Source: Oreocharis arfaki
Lineage: Eukaryota; Chordata; Aves; Passeriformes; Paramythiidae
Direction of reading: 5' to 3'
Assembly (NCBI GenBank): GCA_013398015.1
Contig: VZRR01008215.1
Coordinates: forward strand, 91,980 to 155,979
Length of the DNA: 64,000 nucleotides
Every line of letters starts with the position of its first letter. The first letter of the stretch is position 1. Positions 36,301 through 46,649 of this stretch are shown here, in pieces. The position numbers and the translations under genes are program-made. The notes beneath the pieces are model-generated. The model was given only the letters and a program-made list of their open reading frames with translations, had not been told where the DNA came from and ran no database searches.

Positions 36301-37545
36301 TTTTTTCGGAAGACTGAGGTTACCTTTAATATTTGCATAAACCACATTCCCAATAAAGTCACCAGAAACAAAAACCAGTCATAAACAGAGAAGTTAAGTC
36401 CTTGAGGAATTATTTTTAGGATGCAAACACCTTCCAGTCTGAAACGTCACTGCAGGCAACAATGAAACATAAAAGCTAATGAAAGGACAAATTCAAATAA
36501 CACAGTCTTAAATGCTGCAAATTCACAAAATAAACCAATTCCTGATACTCAGCAGAACTCTTAAACTTGATTTCTAACACACAGGTACACTGTGAACGAG
36601 CTCAATATCTGTGAAGTTCGGTTCTTGAGGTTCATCCCAGCTGCCAATAACACCGCCTGAAACACTGTTCCCTAAGGATGTTGTTGGGGTTATAAATGAC
36701 AGCTTCCTCCTGTTCCATAGAAAAGGATGGTTACCAACGAGTAACCCCCTTCCTGCAGGTTCTTCTACCCTGTACTGGACACTGGTGAGGCCACACCTCG
36801 AGTGCTGTGTTCAGTTCTGGGCCCCTCACTTCAAGAAGACATTGAGGGGCTGGAGAGACTCCAGAGAAGGACAATGGAGCTGGAGAAGGGGCTGAGTCAC
36901 AGGTCCTGTGAGGAGCGGCTGAGGGAGCTGGGGGTGCTTAGCCTTGAGAAGAGGAGGCTCAGGAGTGACCTTATCAATCTCTACAACTCCCTGAAAGGAC
37001 GGAGTAGCCAGGTGGGAGTCGGCCCCTTCTCCCATACAACCTGCACACAGTCTTAACCTGCGCCAGGAGAACTTCAGGTTGGACATTAGGAAGAATTTCT
37101 TCACAGAAAGGGTTAGCAGACATTGGAAAGGGCTGCCCAGAGAGGTGGTGGAGTCACCATCTCTGGAACTGTTCAAAAAATAACTACACGTGGCACTTAG
37201 TGCTATCTACGGTCTACTCGACATGGTAGTGTTCGGTCATAGGTTGGACTCGATGATCTCGGAAGTCTTTTCCAATCTAATCAATTCTGCGATTCTTGCA
37301 TCCCCCGTACAGTCACCAGCGAAACCCCCCCCAAGCCCGACACCACCCGCNCCACCCCCCGCCCCCCCCCCCCCCCCCCGCCGAGCTGCGCGCAGCTGGA
37401 GCCGATTCCAGAGCACCGCTCCCACGGCCGGGCCGCGCATCCTCCCCTCCCGGCCCGGCCCGGGCTGTCCCACCTTCATGGGGTCGGCGAGGTAGAGCTT
37501 CTCGGCGGCGCGGGTGAACTCCTCCCAGGCCTGGAAGTGCGGCAT
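33268..37545 (-). CDS. SRP9: SRP9, signal recognition particle 9 kDa protein (complete, three exons)
   Basis: SRP9 pairs with SRP14, and the heterodimer binds the Alu domain of SRP RNA to slow elongation while ribosomes are targeted to the ER. The coding exons 37545-37474, 34746-34678 and 33387-33268 join in frame to give 86 residues plus a stop, the same length as human SRP9. Exon 1 gives MPHFQAWEEFTRAAEKLYL followed by ADPMK. Exon 2 gives VRVVLKYRHCDGNLCIKV and TDDVA. Exon 3 gives CLLYRTDQAQDVKKIEKFHS, QLMRLMVAKE and ends AMETD. Splice words are donor GTGGGA, acceptor TTTCAG, donor GTGAGT and acceptor TTGCAG. The start has G at -3 and follows a CpG-rich leader. A plus-strand frame at 33229-33654 is only antisense to exon 3. 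Nothing suggests a pseudogene. Confidence 0.97.
33388..34677 (-). other. SRP9 intron 2
   Basis: Intron of 1290 bases with a poly-A run on the plus strand at about 33659-33674. No other feature was seen. Confidence 0.85.
34678..34746 (-). other. SRP9: SRP9 coding exon 2
   Basis: A 69-base exon encoding residues 25-47, VRVVLKYRHCDGNLCIKV then TDDVA. The acceptor is GTCATTTCAG and the donor GTGAGT. It is too short to show as a stand-alone open frame, but its match to SRP9 is unambiguous. Confidence 0.96.
34747..36758 (-). other. SRP9 intron 1, left part
   Basis: Intron sequence up to the CR1 insertion. A 16-base direct repeat, GGTGGTGTGGAAGCTG, occurs at 34895-34910 and 34926-34941. No exon was seen. 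Confidence 0.8.
36759..37300 (+). mobile_element. CR1 LINE, 5'-truncated, in SRP9 intron 1 (antisense to the gene)
   Basis: The sense CR1 3' region reads CTGGACACTGGTGAGGCCAC, GTGTTCAGTTCTGGGCCCCT, GGACAATGGAGCTGGAGAAG and GACTCGATGATCTCGGAAG. It ends near CAATTCTGCGATTCTTGC. It is about 540 bases and relatively well preserved. The frames at 36802-37056 (plus) and 36826-37176 (minus) are parts of this LINE and not host genes. Confidence 0.9.
37351..37379. repeat. Ambiguous base followed by poly-C run
   Basis: A single N at 37351 is followed by a C-rich run to about 37379. This is a homopolymer where the assembly is uncertain, so length here should not be trusted. It lies in SRP9 intron 1, about 100 bases from the exon 1 donor. 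Confidence 0.9.
37474..37545 (-). other. SRP9: SRP9 coding exon 1
   Basis: Encodes residues 1-24 (start MPHFQAWEEF, end LADPMK) in phase 0. The donor GTGGGA lies at 37473-37468. The 5' untranslated region continues to the right into the CpG island, with its start not determined. Confidence 0.97.
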
Positions 37546-37732
37546 GGCCAAGCCCGCTCGGCTCCCCGCGGCCGCGGCAAGATGGCGCCGGAGGCGGGCG
37601 GACGGCCGGCTGAGACGGCGCCTCCCATTGGCCCGCGGGAGAGCGCCGCCCAATCGCGGGGCCCGTGACTCAGGGCTCCCGGGCCCGCCGGCCGAGCGCT
37701 CCCGCCACAGCGACCCCTGGAGGCGCGGCGGG

Positions 37733-38579
37733 ATGGCGCCCGCCGCGCGGGGAGACGCGCCCCGTGGCGGCCCGGGCTGGGAGCTCTTGTGTCGCGGGTT
37801 CGAGCCCCACTACCGGCGGAGCGCCCACACGCCCGGGGCTGGCACTTGCGGGCTCTGCCAGGCCAGGTATGGGCTGTCTCCGCCACAGTCCCTCGCCCTG
37901 AGGCCACGGGGGGCGGTGGGGACACGGGTGGGTCAGCGGGGAGCCTGGGGGTCCGGAGGGAGGTGAGGGCAGGGCCCAGGTTGCGCACCTGAGGCGTTCT
38001 GTTTGCTCGGCCGGCCCTTCCAGCTGAAGCAATTCCCAGGTTTTCCTAGGCTGGAAGGGCCTGCGTTAAGCTGGAGGTTGGCTTCGTGTGGAAGAAAAAG
38101 GGCATGTGGGAGCCCTCACAGGCTTCCCTGGTCTGCCTTGCTGAGGGGTGCTGAGGCACTGCTAAACTAAAGCTGCTCTTGGGGGAAGAGGCTGAATGGC
38201 ATAGAATAAAATTATTAAATATGTCGGGGAGCTCTGCTTTTCAGTTGTCTCTGTGTGTGTGTGTGTGTGTGTGTGTGTAAAGCTTTTGTGTAAAGCTGGC
38301 TTAAAAATTCCCTTCAAAAATGAAATGAGGGAGGAAAAAGAAAATCCAAGATTTCTCCCGTTATGTTTTAAAATCCCATTTCCTGCCAATGATTTTTGTG
38401 CCTCTATAGCACAAAGCTTGTAGCCAGACACAGAGCTAAGCTCTGCTCATGTCACAAGGCTTGTGCAACTGCTGCAGTGACAATAAGCACGTAAAACTTG
38501 CAGTCTCTGTTCTCTGTTTCACAGGGATTCACTGAAAACCCAAAAGCCCCTGATGATTCACAGCTCCAAGTTTTGCTGA
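37733..38579 (+). CDS. Possible short two-exon divergent transcript with a 63-codon frame
   Basis: The plus strand from the SRP9 CpG island has ATG at 37733 and a donor after CAG at 37866 (GTATGG). A polypyrimidine acceptor ends at 38524 (TCTGTTTCACAG). Joining 37733-37866 to 38525-38579 keeps a frame of 63 codons ending TGA. AATAAA follows at 38611-38616. The product starts MAPAARGDAPRGG, contains CGLCQAR at the junction and ends SSKFC. I recognise no family. It may be an unstable promoter-upstream or long non-coding RNA whose frame is accidental. The coding claim is weak; the splice and poly(A) arrangement is more convincing. Confidence 0.3.
38251..38278 (+). repeat. (TG)n microsatellite
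   Basis: About 14 uninterrupted TG units. It lies in the intron of the possible divergent transcript. Confidence 0.95.
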
Positions 38580-38610
38580 ACAACTCGAAGCTGAACAGCA
38601 TGGCCAAACA

Positions 38611-38616
38611 AATAAA
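38611..38616 (+). terminator. AATAAA poly(A) signal candidate for the divergent transcript
   Basis: The word lies 32 bases after the stop of the spliced 63-codon frame. The position is suitable for a short exon 2 ending near 38630. Confidence 0.35.
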
Positions 38617-38639
38617 CTGGAAGGCTTAGGACAGATCTG

Positions 38640-41600
38640 CATTTGAGGGGACAGATTATGCAGGCTGTTGCAGTCTCCACTAGCAACATGGGGAAATACT
38701 ATAGCTGCAGGCTTTTTTTGGCCATAAAAGGCACAATATGTGCAAGAGAGAATGAAGAAACGTGGAATAGAAATAAAAGGGTGGATGGGAGGTAAGGCGA
38801 GAAAAACTAGAATGAAATTCCCTGAGCCAGTAAAGCAGAAAATAATTGTTACTGTGGGGATCTACTCCGAAAAAGTCTGCAGTGATTAGACTGACAAACT
38901 TCATGAATTGAGACTTGTGGGTGTTATGTGGTCTAAACAATTCTGTTAAAGGGCTTTGCACCAATGAGTGGGGGCTATGGAGGGTGGAAAGATTTAAGGA
39001 TTTTTTTTTTTCTTTCTTTCCAGAACTGTTCACGGGGTTTAGGCGCTGATGTGTTGGAGAACCCAGCTTCAGAACTCTAAGAACTGTCTTTCAGAGACGC
39101 TGGGAGTCAACAGATTATCAGGTGATAGAAACATGAACAGAGCCTAAAGCAACCATCCTAAACACAGAACCTAACCTGGATTGAGTGGTCCTCTGCTCTC
39201 CCTGGGTATGGGTAGCTATTTATAACAGCAGAGTAGGAATTGCATTTGGTAGTGTTGTACAGTCGTGTAGGGGATGTAAACACATGGAAAGGAAAGGTGT
39301 GGGGAGCACAAACCCTTTAACACACATAACATTTTACAGAACCACTGTTCACCAAATTTGGGTCCAGGTTTTCAAGTAGGGCATGGGTACGCCTTCTGAA
39401 AGAGCCCCAGTTTTGAGCTGTCCAGTCATAAGCACTTTAGGGTTGCTTTACAGAGGATTTTAGTTTTGACTCAAATGTTCAGGATCTTTTCTGTGTTCTT
39501 TGACACAGAAGTGGTTTAGGAGCTTGCCAATGCCCAGTCATTAGCCCTGCAGTTCAGCTAATGCAGAGCAAGATTAGAAAACAAACCCATTGTGGTATTT
39601 TTCTTTTTCCCATAACCTAGATGATTTCCATGATCCATTTTAGGATGCAGCTTCTAAAACTGTTCTATATGCACAATTTTGGAGGTGACAAACTGCAGCA
39701 GCCAGGGCAAAGAACAGAGAGAGGGATTTCATAACTGGCCTTGCCTCTGAGGGAAATGGGATGTGTCACGATGACAGTTCTATACAGCCTGATACACAGC
39801 TCTGCATAGCCTGTTCCTGGCTCAAATCTTGAGGATTTTGTCATCCCTGACACTGCCACCACCACCTATGGCCCCACGTTGTGCTGCCACAGCTGTTTGT
39901 GACTCTGCACCGGGGTTCCAACCAATGCTGGGGTTAAAAGCAGCACCATTTTCAGTAACACTGTTTTTTTACTGAGATGAGTTTGGTTTTCTAGTTTACT
40001 GTGTGGCCTTATGTACTGTTGTGCTGACACAGCTGTTGAAAATGTATCTTCTTTAGTGGCAAGACAGATTATGGGAATTCCTACTGTTTTTGCTGGATTG
40101 CCACCAAAAATGAGGGGCTGGGTGTGAAACCATCCCCACCCCCGGTTCCCCTGAAAGCAGGGCCAGTTGCTGAAATCTCCACAATTAAGAAGAGAAGCTA
40201 TTTCTGAGCCCCAGGGAATGTCTGATACCTGTAGTTAGTGCACTGCTTCTCTCTGTTGTTCTCCTTTGCCTGGAGAACAGAACATTTTCTTGACATGTTT
40301 GGAAAGTAAGTCAGACCAGTGCAGCTATTCAGCTGTAAGTTGTATTTGATGTATGTCCAAAACTGTATTTTTCAAGTGAGTTCCAGTGAGTGCAGTAACA
40401 GTAGAAGTCTTTCAATGGGCTTTTTGTTTGGTGAAATAAAATGAACAGTTGTTTATCACTGTGTGGAGTGTTTGGTATTCAGCCAATAATAATTTAGTAG
40501 TTAGTAAGAATTCTGCTAAAACATACATACTTATCTTGCTTTCTTTTCTTGAATTCCTGCTTTCTGCCATGCAAGAAATCATTCCAACGGTCTTAACGGC
40601 CATTCCATCACTTGCAAGTGAAATGTGGAATGCTATAAAACCTCATTTACTCTTTCCTCAGTCTGTCTTTGTATACCCTTGCTGTATTCCCTGGACCACC
40701 TTAGATAACGTCTTTTTTTTGCTTGGATTTAAGGCCGTAAAAAGCTATGAAGCAATAATGTAAGTACTTGTGTGATGAAGACTTTTCATGTGGTTTTTCC
40801 TCAGGCCTTTTCCCCTCATCCAACCTGTATGTACATGATTAATGATCTCTCTTTGATCAAGCTTCTACATGCATTGCCACTGCAAGTTCTGCTTCGTAAA
40901 GTTGTGTTCAGGCATCTGGATTGCACGTGGTGATTTCTTCAGGTGTTTTATCTAGCGTCTTCCCTTGCATTAATGACAAACTGAAATAAAATAGTAGAGA
41001 AAAACATTGCATTGGATCTTAAAATATCATCCATGGAGATCTTACAACTCCTACGAAGTTCATGGAAGTTGCAGCTGCTCAGCATCACTCAGGGTCAGAC
41101 ATTTGGTTTCCTGTTCTTCACGTTAGTGCTTTTATTCCACCTAAAGCAGGTGCCGTATTCTTTTTTTGCCAAAGTATTTTTCTCTCCTGGATAAGGAATT
41201 CAGATAAGAGTATTAAATTCGTTAAAATAGTTATCTGTCACCACGAGATACTACCGGTGGGTAAAACAAGCTGGTCTTCCCAGCTAAAAGAAGCTTTGTA
41301 TAGAACACTGTGCTTTATCATGCTAAATTGTGGATTAGATGGGAAACAATGGGACAAACTGATCTCAGTTATGCTGCTCTAAATCCAGAGTAATTCCATG
41401 TATTTCACTGGAATTTTTTTTTTTTTTTTGTATCTATAATAGTATAATTAAGAGCAGACTTTGGTGCCGGGATGCTAATCCTGTTCTTGGACAGGGAGCA
41501 ACATAAAGTCAGCGCAGTAATTCAGGTCTGAGAGAGTGCTAATGAGGAGTTAGTTACAAGGCAATTATTACTGCCAGGAATGCTTAATGCTTAAAGGAGA

Positions 41601-44600
41601 TATAGTTGCTTCTTTCAAAATAGCTTCAACCCAGCCCTTAGTACTAAGTTAAGGAGAATCCCAGGCATTGTGATTATACATTCCATTCTTCTGTGTGTAT
41701 GGTCTAAACCAGCCTGGGATTTGTACTGATGCAGACTTCAATCACAAGGGGCTATTTTTTCCTTTGAAAGGGCATTTATGTGCATAGGGATGCAGATAAA
41801 TCTTGAATACCCTGAGATCCAAGATCTTGACATCTCACTGGCTTCTGAGTCTCAGTGCCCATGAGAACCGAGCCTGCAGTGAGAAGCAGTTTGTGCTCCT
41901 GGATGGGTTGTAACATGCCAGACTGAGCCACAGGTTTCACTCCACAGCTCCTGAAGGAGCACAAAGCACATGGCTCCTTTCTAGGGGTTTTATGTTTTAC
42001 ACAGCTTGGCTGAAGGTTTTGCCAGGTTGAGCCATACGCAGTTAGTTACATCAATGCAAATTTTCTATTCTTTTGCACACCAGCATCTTACAGAGTGATT
42101 CAGGCTCATACTGTCCTGACAGGATTATTAAATATTGGTGACACTTTGTTGATAGAAGACAGTTCATGACAGTTAAGGCTGTATGTGGGCAGCAGGATTC
42201 CAGGGCCCTGTCCTGGTGCCTGTCAGGCCGAGTCACAGCTTCAGGGCAGGGTGAGGCCCGGGTGCCTGTTACTATGCTCATTCCTTTTCCCCAGTGCCCC
42301 TGCTCCTGTGAAAGGAGCACACTCCAAACATGTCCCTGATCAGGGCACACCACCGTGCTCTGCACCTGGCAGACATTTGAGGAATGACCTTGCCCAGGGC
42401 AGCATTGTTTCCTGGTTTGCTTTAACCATCAGAAAAGACAATATCATTTAATATGGTCAAATCTTTCTTTGGTAGGGAGTATATGTATATGGATGGCAGT
42501 AGCCACTAGTCTCGCAAGGGAGTCATCCCTGCATATGGCCCTGTTCTATCCTTAAAAGAAACTGCCCTTTCATTTTTGGATGCTGTTCTAACAGTGTTCT
42601 TGTTAAGCTGCTCAGTTTTGATAGCTGGAAAGATTCGTCCCTTCCTGTTAAGTGGTCACTTTAGTTCCTTCAGCATAACAAGGTATTCAGATGAATGTGC
42701 TGTCATGCAGGAGACATATGTTAGAGAGCAGCCTCTCTGCTGTCACCACACTGGCTGTTGAGATTTGAGAACGAAATAGCAGTCCTCTTGATGGCCTTCA
42801 GGGAGAAGTGGAGCACATCTGGTAGCCAGCTCATGAACCAGCATTTGAAGCACTCTGGAAACAGACAGACACTCATAGCATTAACTGCTCATAGATTTTG
42901 TATCACCATTACGTGAAGTTTCTGAGCCTGCTTAAGATGGGCTTAGATCATCTGCTGGCACCCGCTGCAAGCACATTGATTTCTTACATTAATCTTTAAG
43001 CAGCAAAGCTTTTTATTTGATAGACATGACTTAAGGCTGGTTTACCTGTACTGTTCATGCTGCCGTGGCTGACGTAATTGAGGAGTACAAAGCACCAGAA
43101 CAGGCAAGTGAGATTAGATGCTTACAGTGATACCTTCCCAGGTCCTCTGTAGCTGTGTAACTGCAGCTGGGGTGGAAGGGCTTTCTTAATTTTTAACTTA
43201 AGTTGATTTCTAATTCTAAGCTACATGTCTGAGCCTGGATCAGATGGAAATTGCCGCCTCCTCCTCAGTTCAGCCTACAGAAAGGGAGACAGATTAGTTC
43301 CTAGCCTGCTGTAATGCTAAGGCTTGAACTTTCCTGGCAGGTGAACCCTGCCGACTTCTTGCTCAAGTGAGAGTAACAGGCTTCCCCTTCCCCCTGTGCT
43401 GTTGTGAGAGCAGCAACCTGCAGCTGGTGGGACACAGTAACTTTCGCTGTTGGCAAAGAAAATTCATTCCCGTCCCTGAAGCTGCACAGCCTCATTTGAG
43501 TGGACTCTTGATTTAGCTGTGTCAGTACGAGAGCTGGTATTCCCATCTACTTGTGATTGCTTTTTCCCAGGAATTAATGCCCTCTCATGATGTGTTTGCA
43601 GAAATGCATGCGTAAGTACCCCTCAACCCACTTCAGTCAAACTGGGCTAGCAAAAACCTCCTACTTAATCCATTTAAGTCTGGCCCAGGTTGACCGAAGT
43701 AGCTGAGGGGGTGTCCACACGAGCCTACTCTGCAGGCAGATCTCAAGAGGTGGTAATTTCCACAAGAAGTAGGACGGGCTGAGCAGGGGGAGTGGATCTG
43801 AATCAGCAGCTTCTCCCATCCCCTGGGCTGCAGGCAGAGGAGGACTCCAGCACACGGGCCCGCTGGGCAGCTTGGCTGGCACAGCTCGGGAAGCTGCCAC
43901 GGAGCAGCTGTTTCCCCATACACCCCTTCCCATAGTGACTGGAGAAGAACTTTGTGCCGAGCAGCTGTGGCCAAGAATGCACAGCAGAATAAAGACCTTG
44001 CAAGCTCCTCAAGCTCCCCTGTTCAAGTCTTTGTCCTTGGTCAAGCGTTGGTGAGGGTAGAGGTCTGAATTATGGTCAAATTAGAATCAAAGTAGATGCT
44101 CAACATTTGTGTTGCCTGTTCCTGGAACGACTGCAAGCACCCATATTCCTTGGATGTCTTCAGTATGGCAGCTTTCTCTAAGAGGTGTCTGGTCCAGAGC
44201 TTGTGTAATACTGGGCTCACAGGCCCATATAAAGCATACGTAAGAGCCAGGATCAGTGCTGGGAAGGGCTTCCTTACTTCCAACATAGTGCTGCTGTAAA
44301 GACCCTTGTCATGAAGGTTGCAAGTATTTACCTGGCCCTTTAGTTGGTTTGGGTCTGCAGATGAATTTGAATCTCAAATCTCTAAGGTTAGTGCTTTCAT
44401 AAGAATTGGATTAGATTAAAAATATGGAAGGACATCCAGGTGGTGTTTAGGAGTGGGGGCAAGGAGAATATCTGCATAAATTCCACACCATGGCTGTGAC
44501 TTTATGTTGAAGGGATAACTCCTAACAAGACTTGAAATGTGTCCTAACTGTTGCTGAGGTGTTTTTCTCTCTCCATTAGCGACTTTTACTGATCTCATTT

Positions 44601-46040
44601 TTTAAAATGAGTAGTAAGTAAGTCAAAGGTTGAAGTGATCTTCCTCCTTCAGGAATTACTGACAACGTTCCCCTTTCATTTAGATGAGGCAGGAGTTTAA
44701 AGTTTGCACAGATACCAGAAACACTTATGCAAGGGATGTGAATGAGGAGAAAATGCTCACTGCTCTTACTGTTTTAGGGCCTGGAGAAAGATGACGAGCC
44801 TTCAGGCGATTCCCAGCCTGCTGCTGATCCTCCTGCTTTGTCTCCCTGCCTCTTACCCACTCCTGGCTGGGAGGGACAGGAACTGGGAATGGTAGCTGCA
44901 TGCTTTCTGATGAGTCTGTGGCCAGATCTCTCTGTATAGAAGATTCAGCCAATCTGTGTCCCCTTTATGCAGCACAAAGAGATGAGGCAGGGCAGTGCGG
45001 TTGCTCATACATATTTCAAATCTTTTCTTTTTTTCCTTAGGGTTGTTTTCACTTTTAGTTTAAAACAGGGTAAAACTGGCTGCCCTAAAGCTAGCTCCTC
45101 TTCTGTATAGCTTATTCTTGTTGATTTAAAAACAAGAATCATGAGAGAGGTTTGCCAGTGTAGCATTTGCTATGCAATATTTACATGCAGCTGCTTTGAA
45201 CTAAATTCCCAGCAGAAGTGAAAGGATTTTGAGGCTTCCAGATCTTAGCAGACTTCTGGTTTTTTGCAGACAGAAATCTGTATCATATGTACTTCTCCAG
45301 AGATCCCTCCCAGCCAGCTAGGACCGTGCTATCCTTCTCCTACCCCACTGAGACATATTACCAGCTTTTGGGAGGGGATCCTTCTGGACCTAGAAAGTTA
45401 ATTAGTTTTGCTTGCAAATGTCTGCCACTGAAGTGACCGATTACTTTTTGCAGAGAAGGAAAGCTCTCGAGCCTAGAGTTGAAAACAGCAAAAGCCTACA
45501 AATTTGTATATATTTTGGTGCCTATTTCTCTTCTGTGGGGCAAGACTCTTCTCCATATGTGGGGAAAATTTTCCAACTGTTCTATTTCAGTCCTGGAGTT
45601 GTAGGTTGAATGATAACTCTAGTCTTACATAACAAGAATGTGATCAGGAGTATTTGAAGGCCATTTGCAAATCAAATGCTGGTAATTTCAGGTAAGATAG
45701 TCTTGCCCCATTTGCCCCCGGCCCGGCCAGTTTCGCAGAAGTTGAGAATCTGTTGACTCTGATAGTTTTTTTAGGCAATGAAACCATGATCTAACCCAGG
45801 GCCAGAGCAGTAAACAAGTGGTTTGCTGTTTGGACATGTAAGGTAACTAACTCAATTAAGGGAATGCAGGTTGCCTTGAGGTGAGGTGAGGATTTCTCCT
45901 GTGTCCACTCAGGAGCCTCCTCACTCCTTGGTGGCGATGACAACTTCAGCGAGCGGACACTTTTCTCCTTAGGAGCAGGATCAGTTTGGTGCCCCGTAAA
46001 TCTTATTAGGTATTCTGTTCATTCTTCAGAGAAGTATCAT
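38640..46040. other. Gene-poor stretch
   Basis: About 7.4 kb without a recognisable exon, CpG island or RNA gene. A poly-T run lies at about 41408-41429. Open frames are at most about 110 codons, occur on both strands and carry no domain that I recognise. Confidence 0.6.
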
Positions 46041-46071
46041 GAGGGTTAATTATTTCTCTGCTCTGACTCAG

Positions 46072-46640
46072 ACAGTGATTTTGTGCCAGAGGATTCTGGC
46101 AGTAAGTATAATCCTAGTGATACCCTCAGTGAGGAAACCATTGTTAGCGATGTTGATGAGGAAGCGCTAATGGAAGCTGAACCACAGCCTGATATAGAAA
46201 CTGAGAGACCTAAGGCAAACAAAGGAAGGAGGTTGGAAACCTGGCTGCTTTCAGCCTTCCGCAGCAGATCTCAGGAAAAATAACTCTTTGTCTTCTTCCC
46301 CCTTGCACCTCCCCATCCAAACTCAGGCTGCAGAATGGCTCTCCTGGGGCTGAGCTGTGCTAGAGGGAGGGAGGAGCTGTGCTGCTGGAGTCCTGGTGCC
46401 GACTGGCATTCCCTAGGGAAGATGTGCAGCAAGGAGCAGGTTTCAAACAGAGTGTCTCTTCTGCAAAACTGGGTTGCCAGATGGGGGCTGAGGCCTTGGC
46501 TCTGCCCAGGCTCCAGCAAGGCATTGCTCCGGAGCCAGTTGGCACTGTGAATTATAAATACATTGGCCATGTTACTCTGTTTAAGACCAGTGCTCTGGAG
46601 TTAGATGAGTGCATGAATAAAATATATTTTCTGCGCTGCT
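46072..46640 (+). other. Unassigned acidic frame resembling a 3' terminal exon
   Basis: A good acceptor (TATTTCTCTGCTCTGACTCAG) ends at 46071. The frame after it is open to TAA at 46282-46284, about 70 codons. The peptide is rich in Asp, Glu and Ser, with SDFVPEDSGSKYNPSDTLSE near its start, then a basic patch (KGRRLETW) and an SRSQEK end. AATAAA at 46616-46621 would supply a poly(A) signal. No upstream exon was found, and there is no ATG until well inside the frame. I recognise no family. It could be a last exon of an unknown gene, a decayed transposon gene end, a retrocopy fragment, or chance. Confidence 0.3.
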
Positions 46641-46649
46641 TTTGTCTCT

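Larger units (their letters stand above)
37350..37965. promoter_or_regulatory. SRP9: CpG-island, probable bidirectional promoter of SRP9
   Basis: A dense CpG block spans SRP9 coding exon 1 and its upstream side. It has a YY1-like AAGATGGCG (37579-37587), two CCAAT boxes in opposite orientations (ATTGG 37627-37631 and CCAAT 37650-37654), and an AP-1-like TGACTCA (37666-37672). No TATA box is seen. Opposed CCAAT boxes between the SRP9 start and a plus-strand spliced frame suggest divergent transcription. Confidence 0.65.

Noticed and set aside
36802..37176. Frames of 84 and 116 codons next to SRP9
   Set aside because: They lie wholly within the CR1 LINE fragment.
37790..37815. tRNA-like B-box GGTTCGAGCCCC
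   Set aside because: The T-arm-like word is present, but no matching A-box, anticodon arm or acceptor stem was found at the right distances upstream. It falls inside the 63-codon frame of the divergent transcript.
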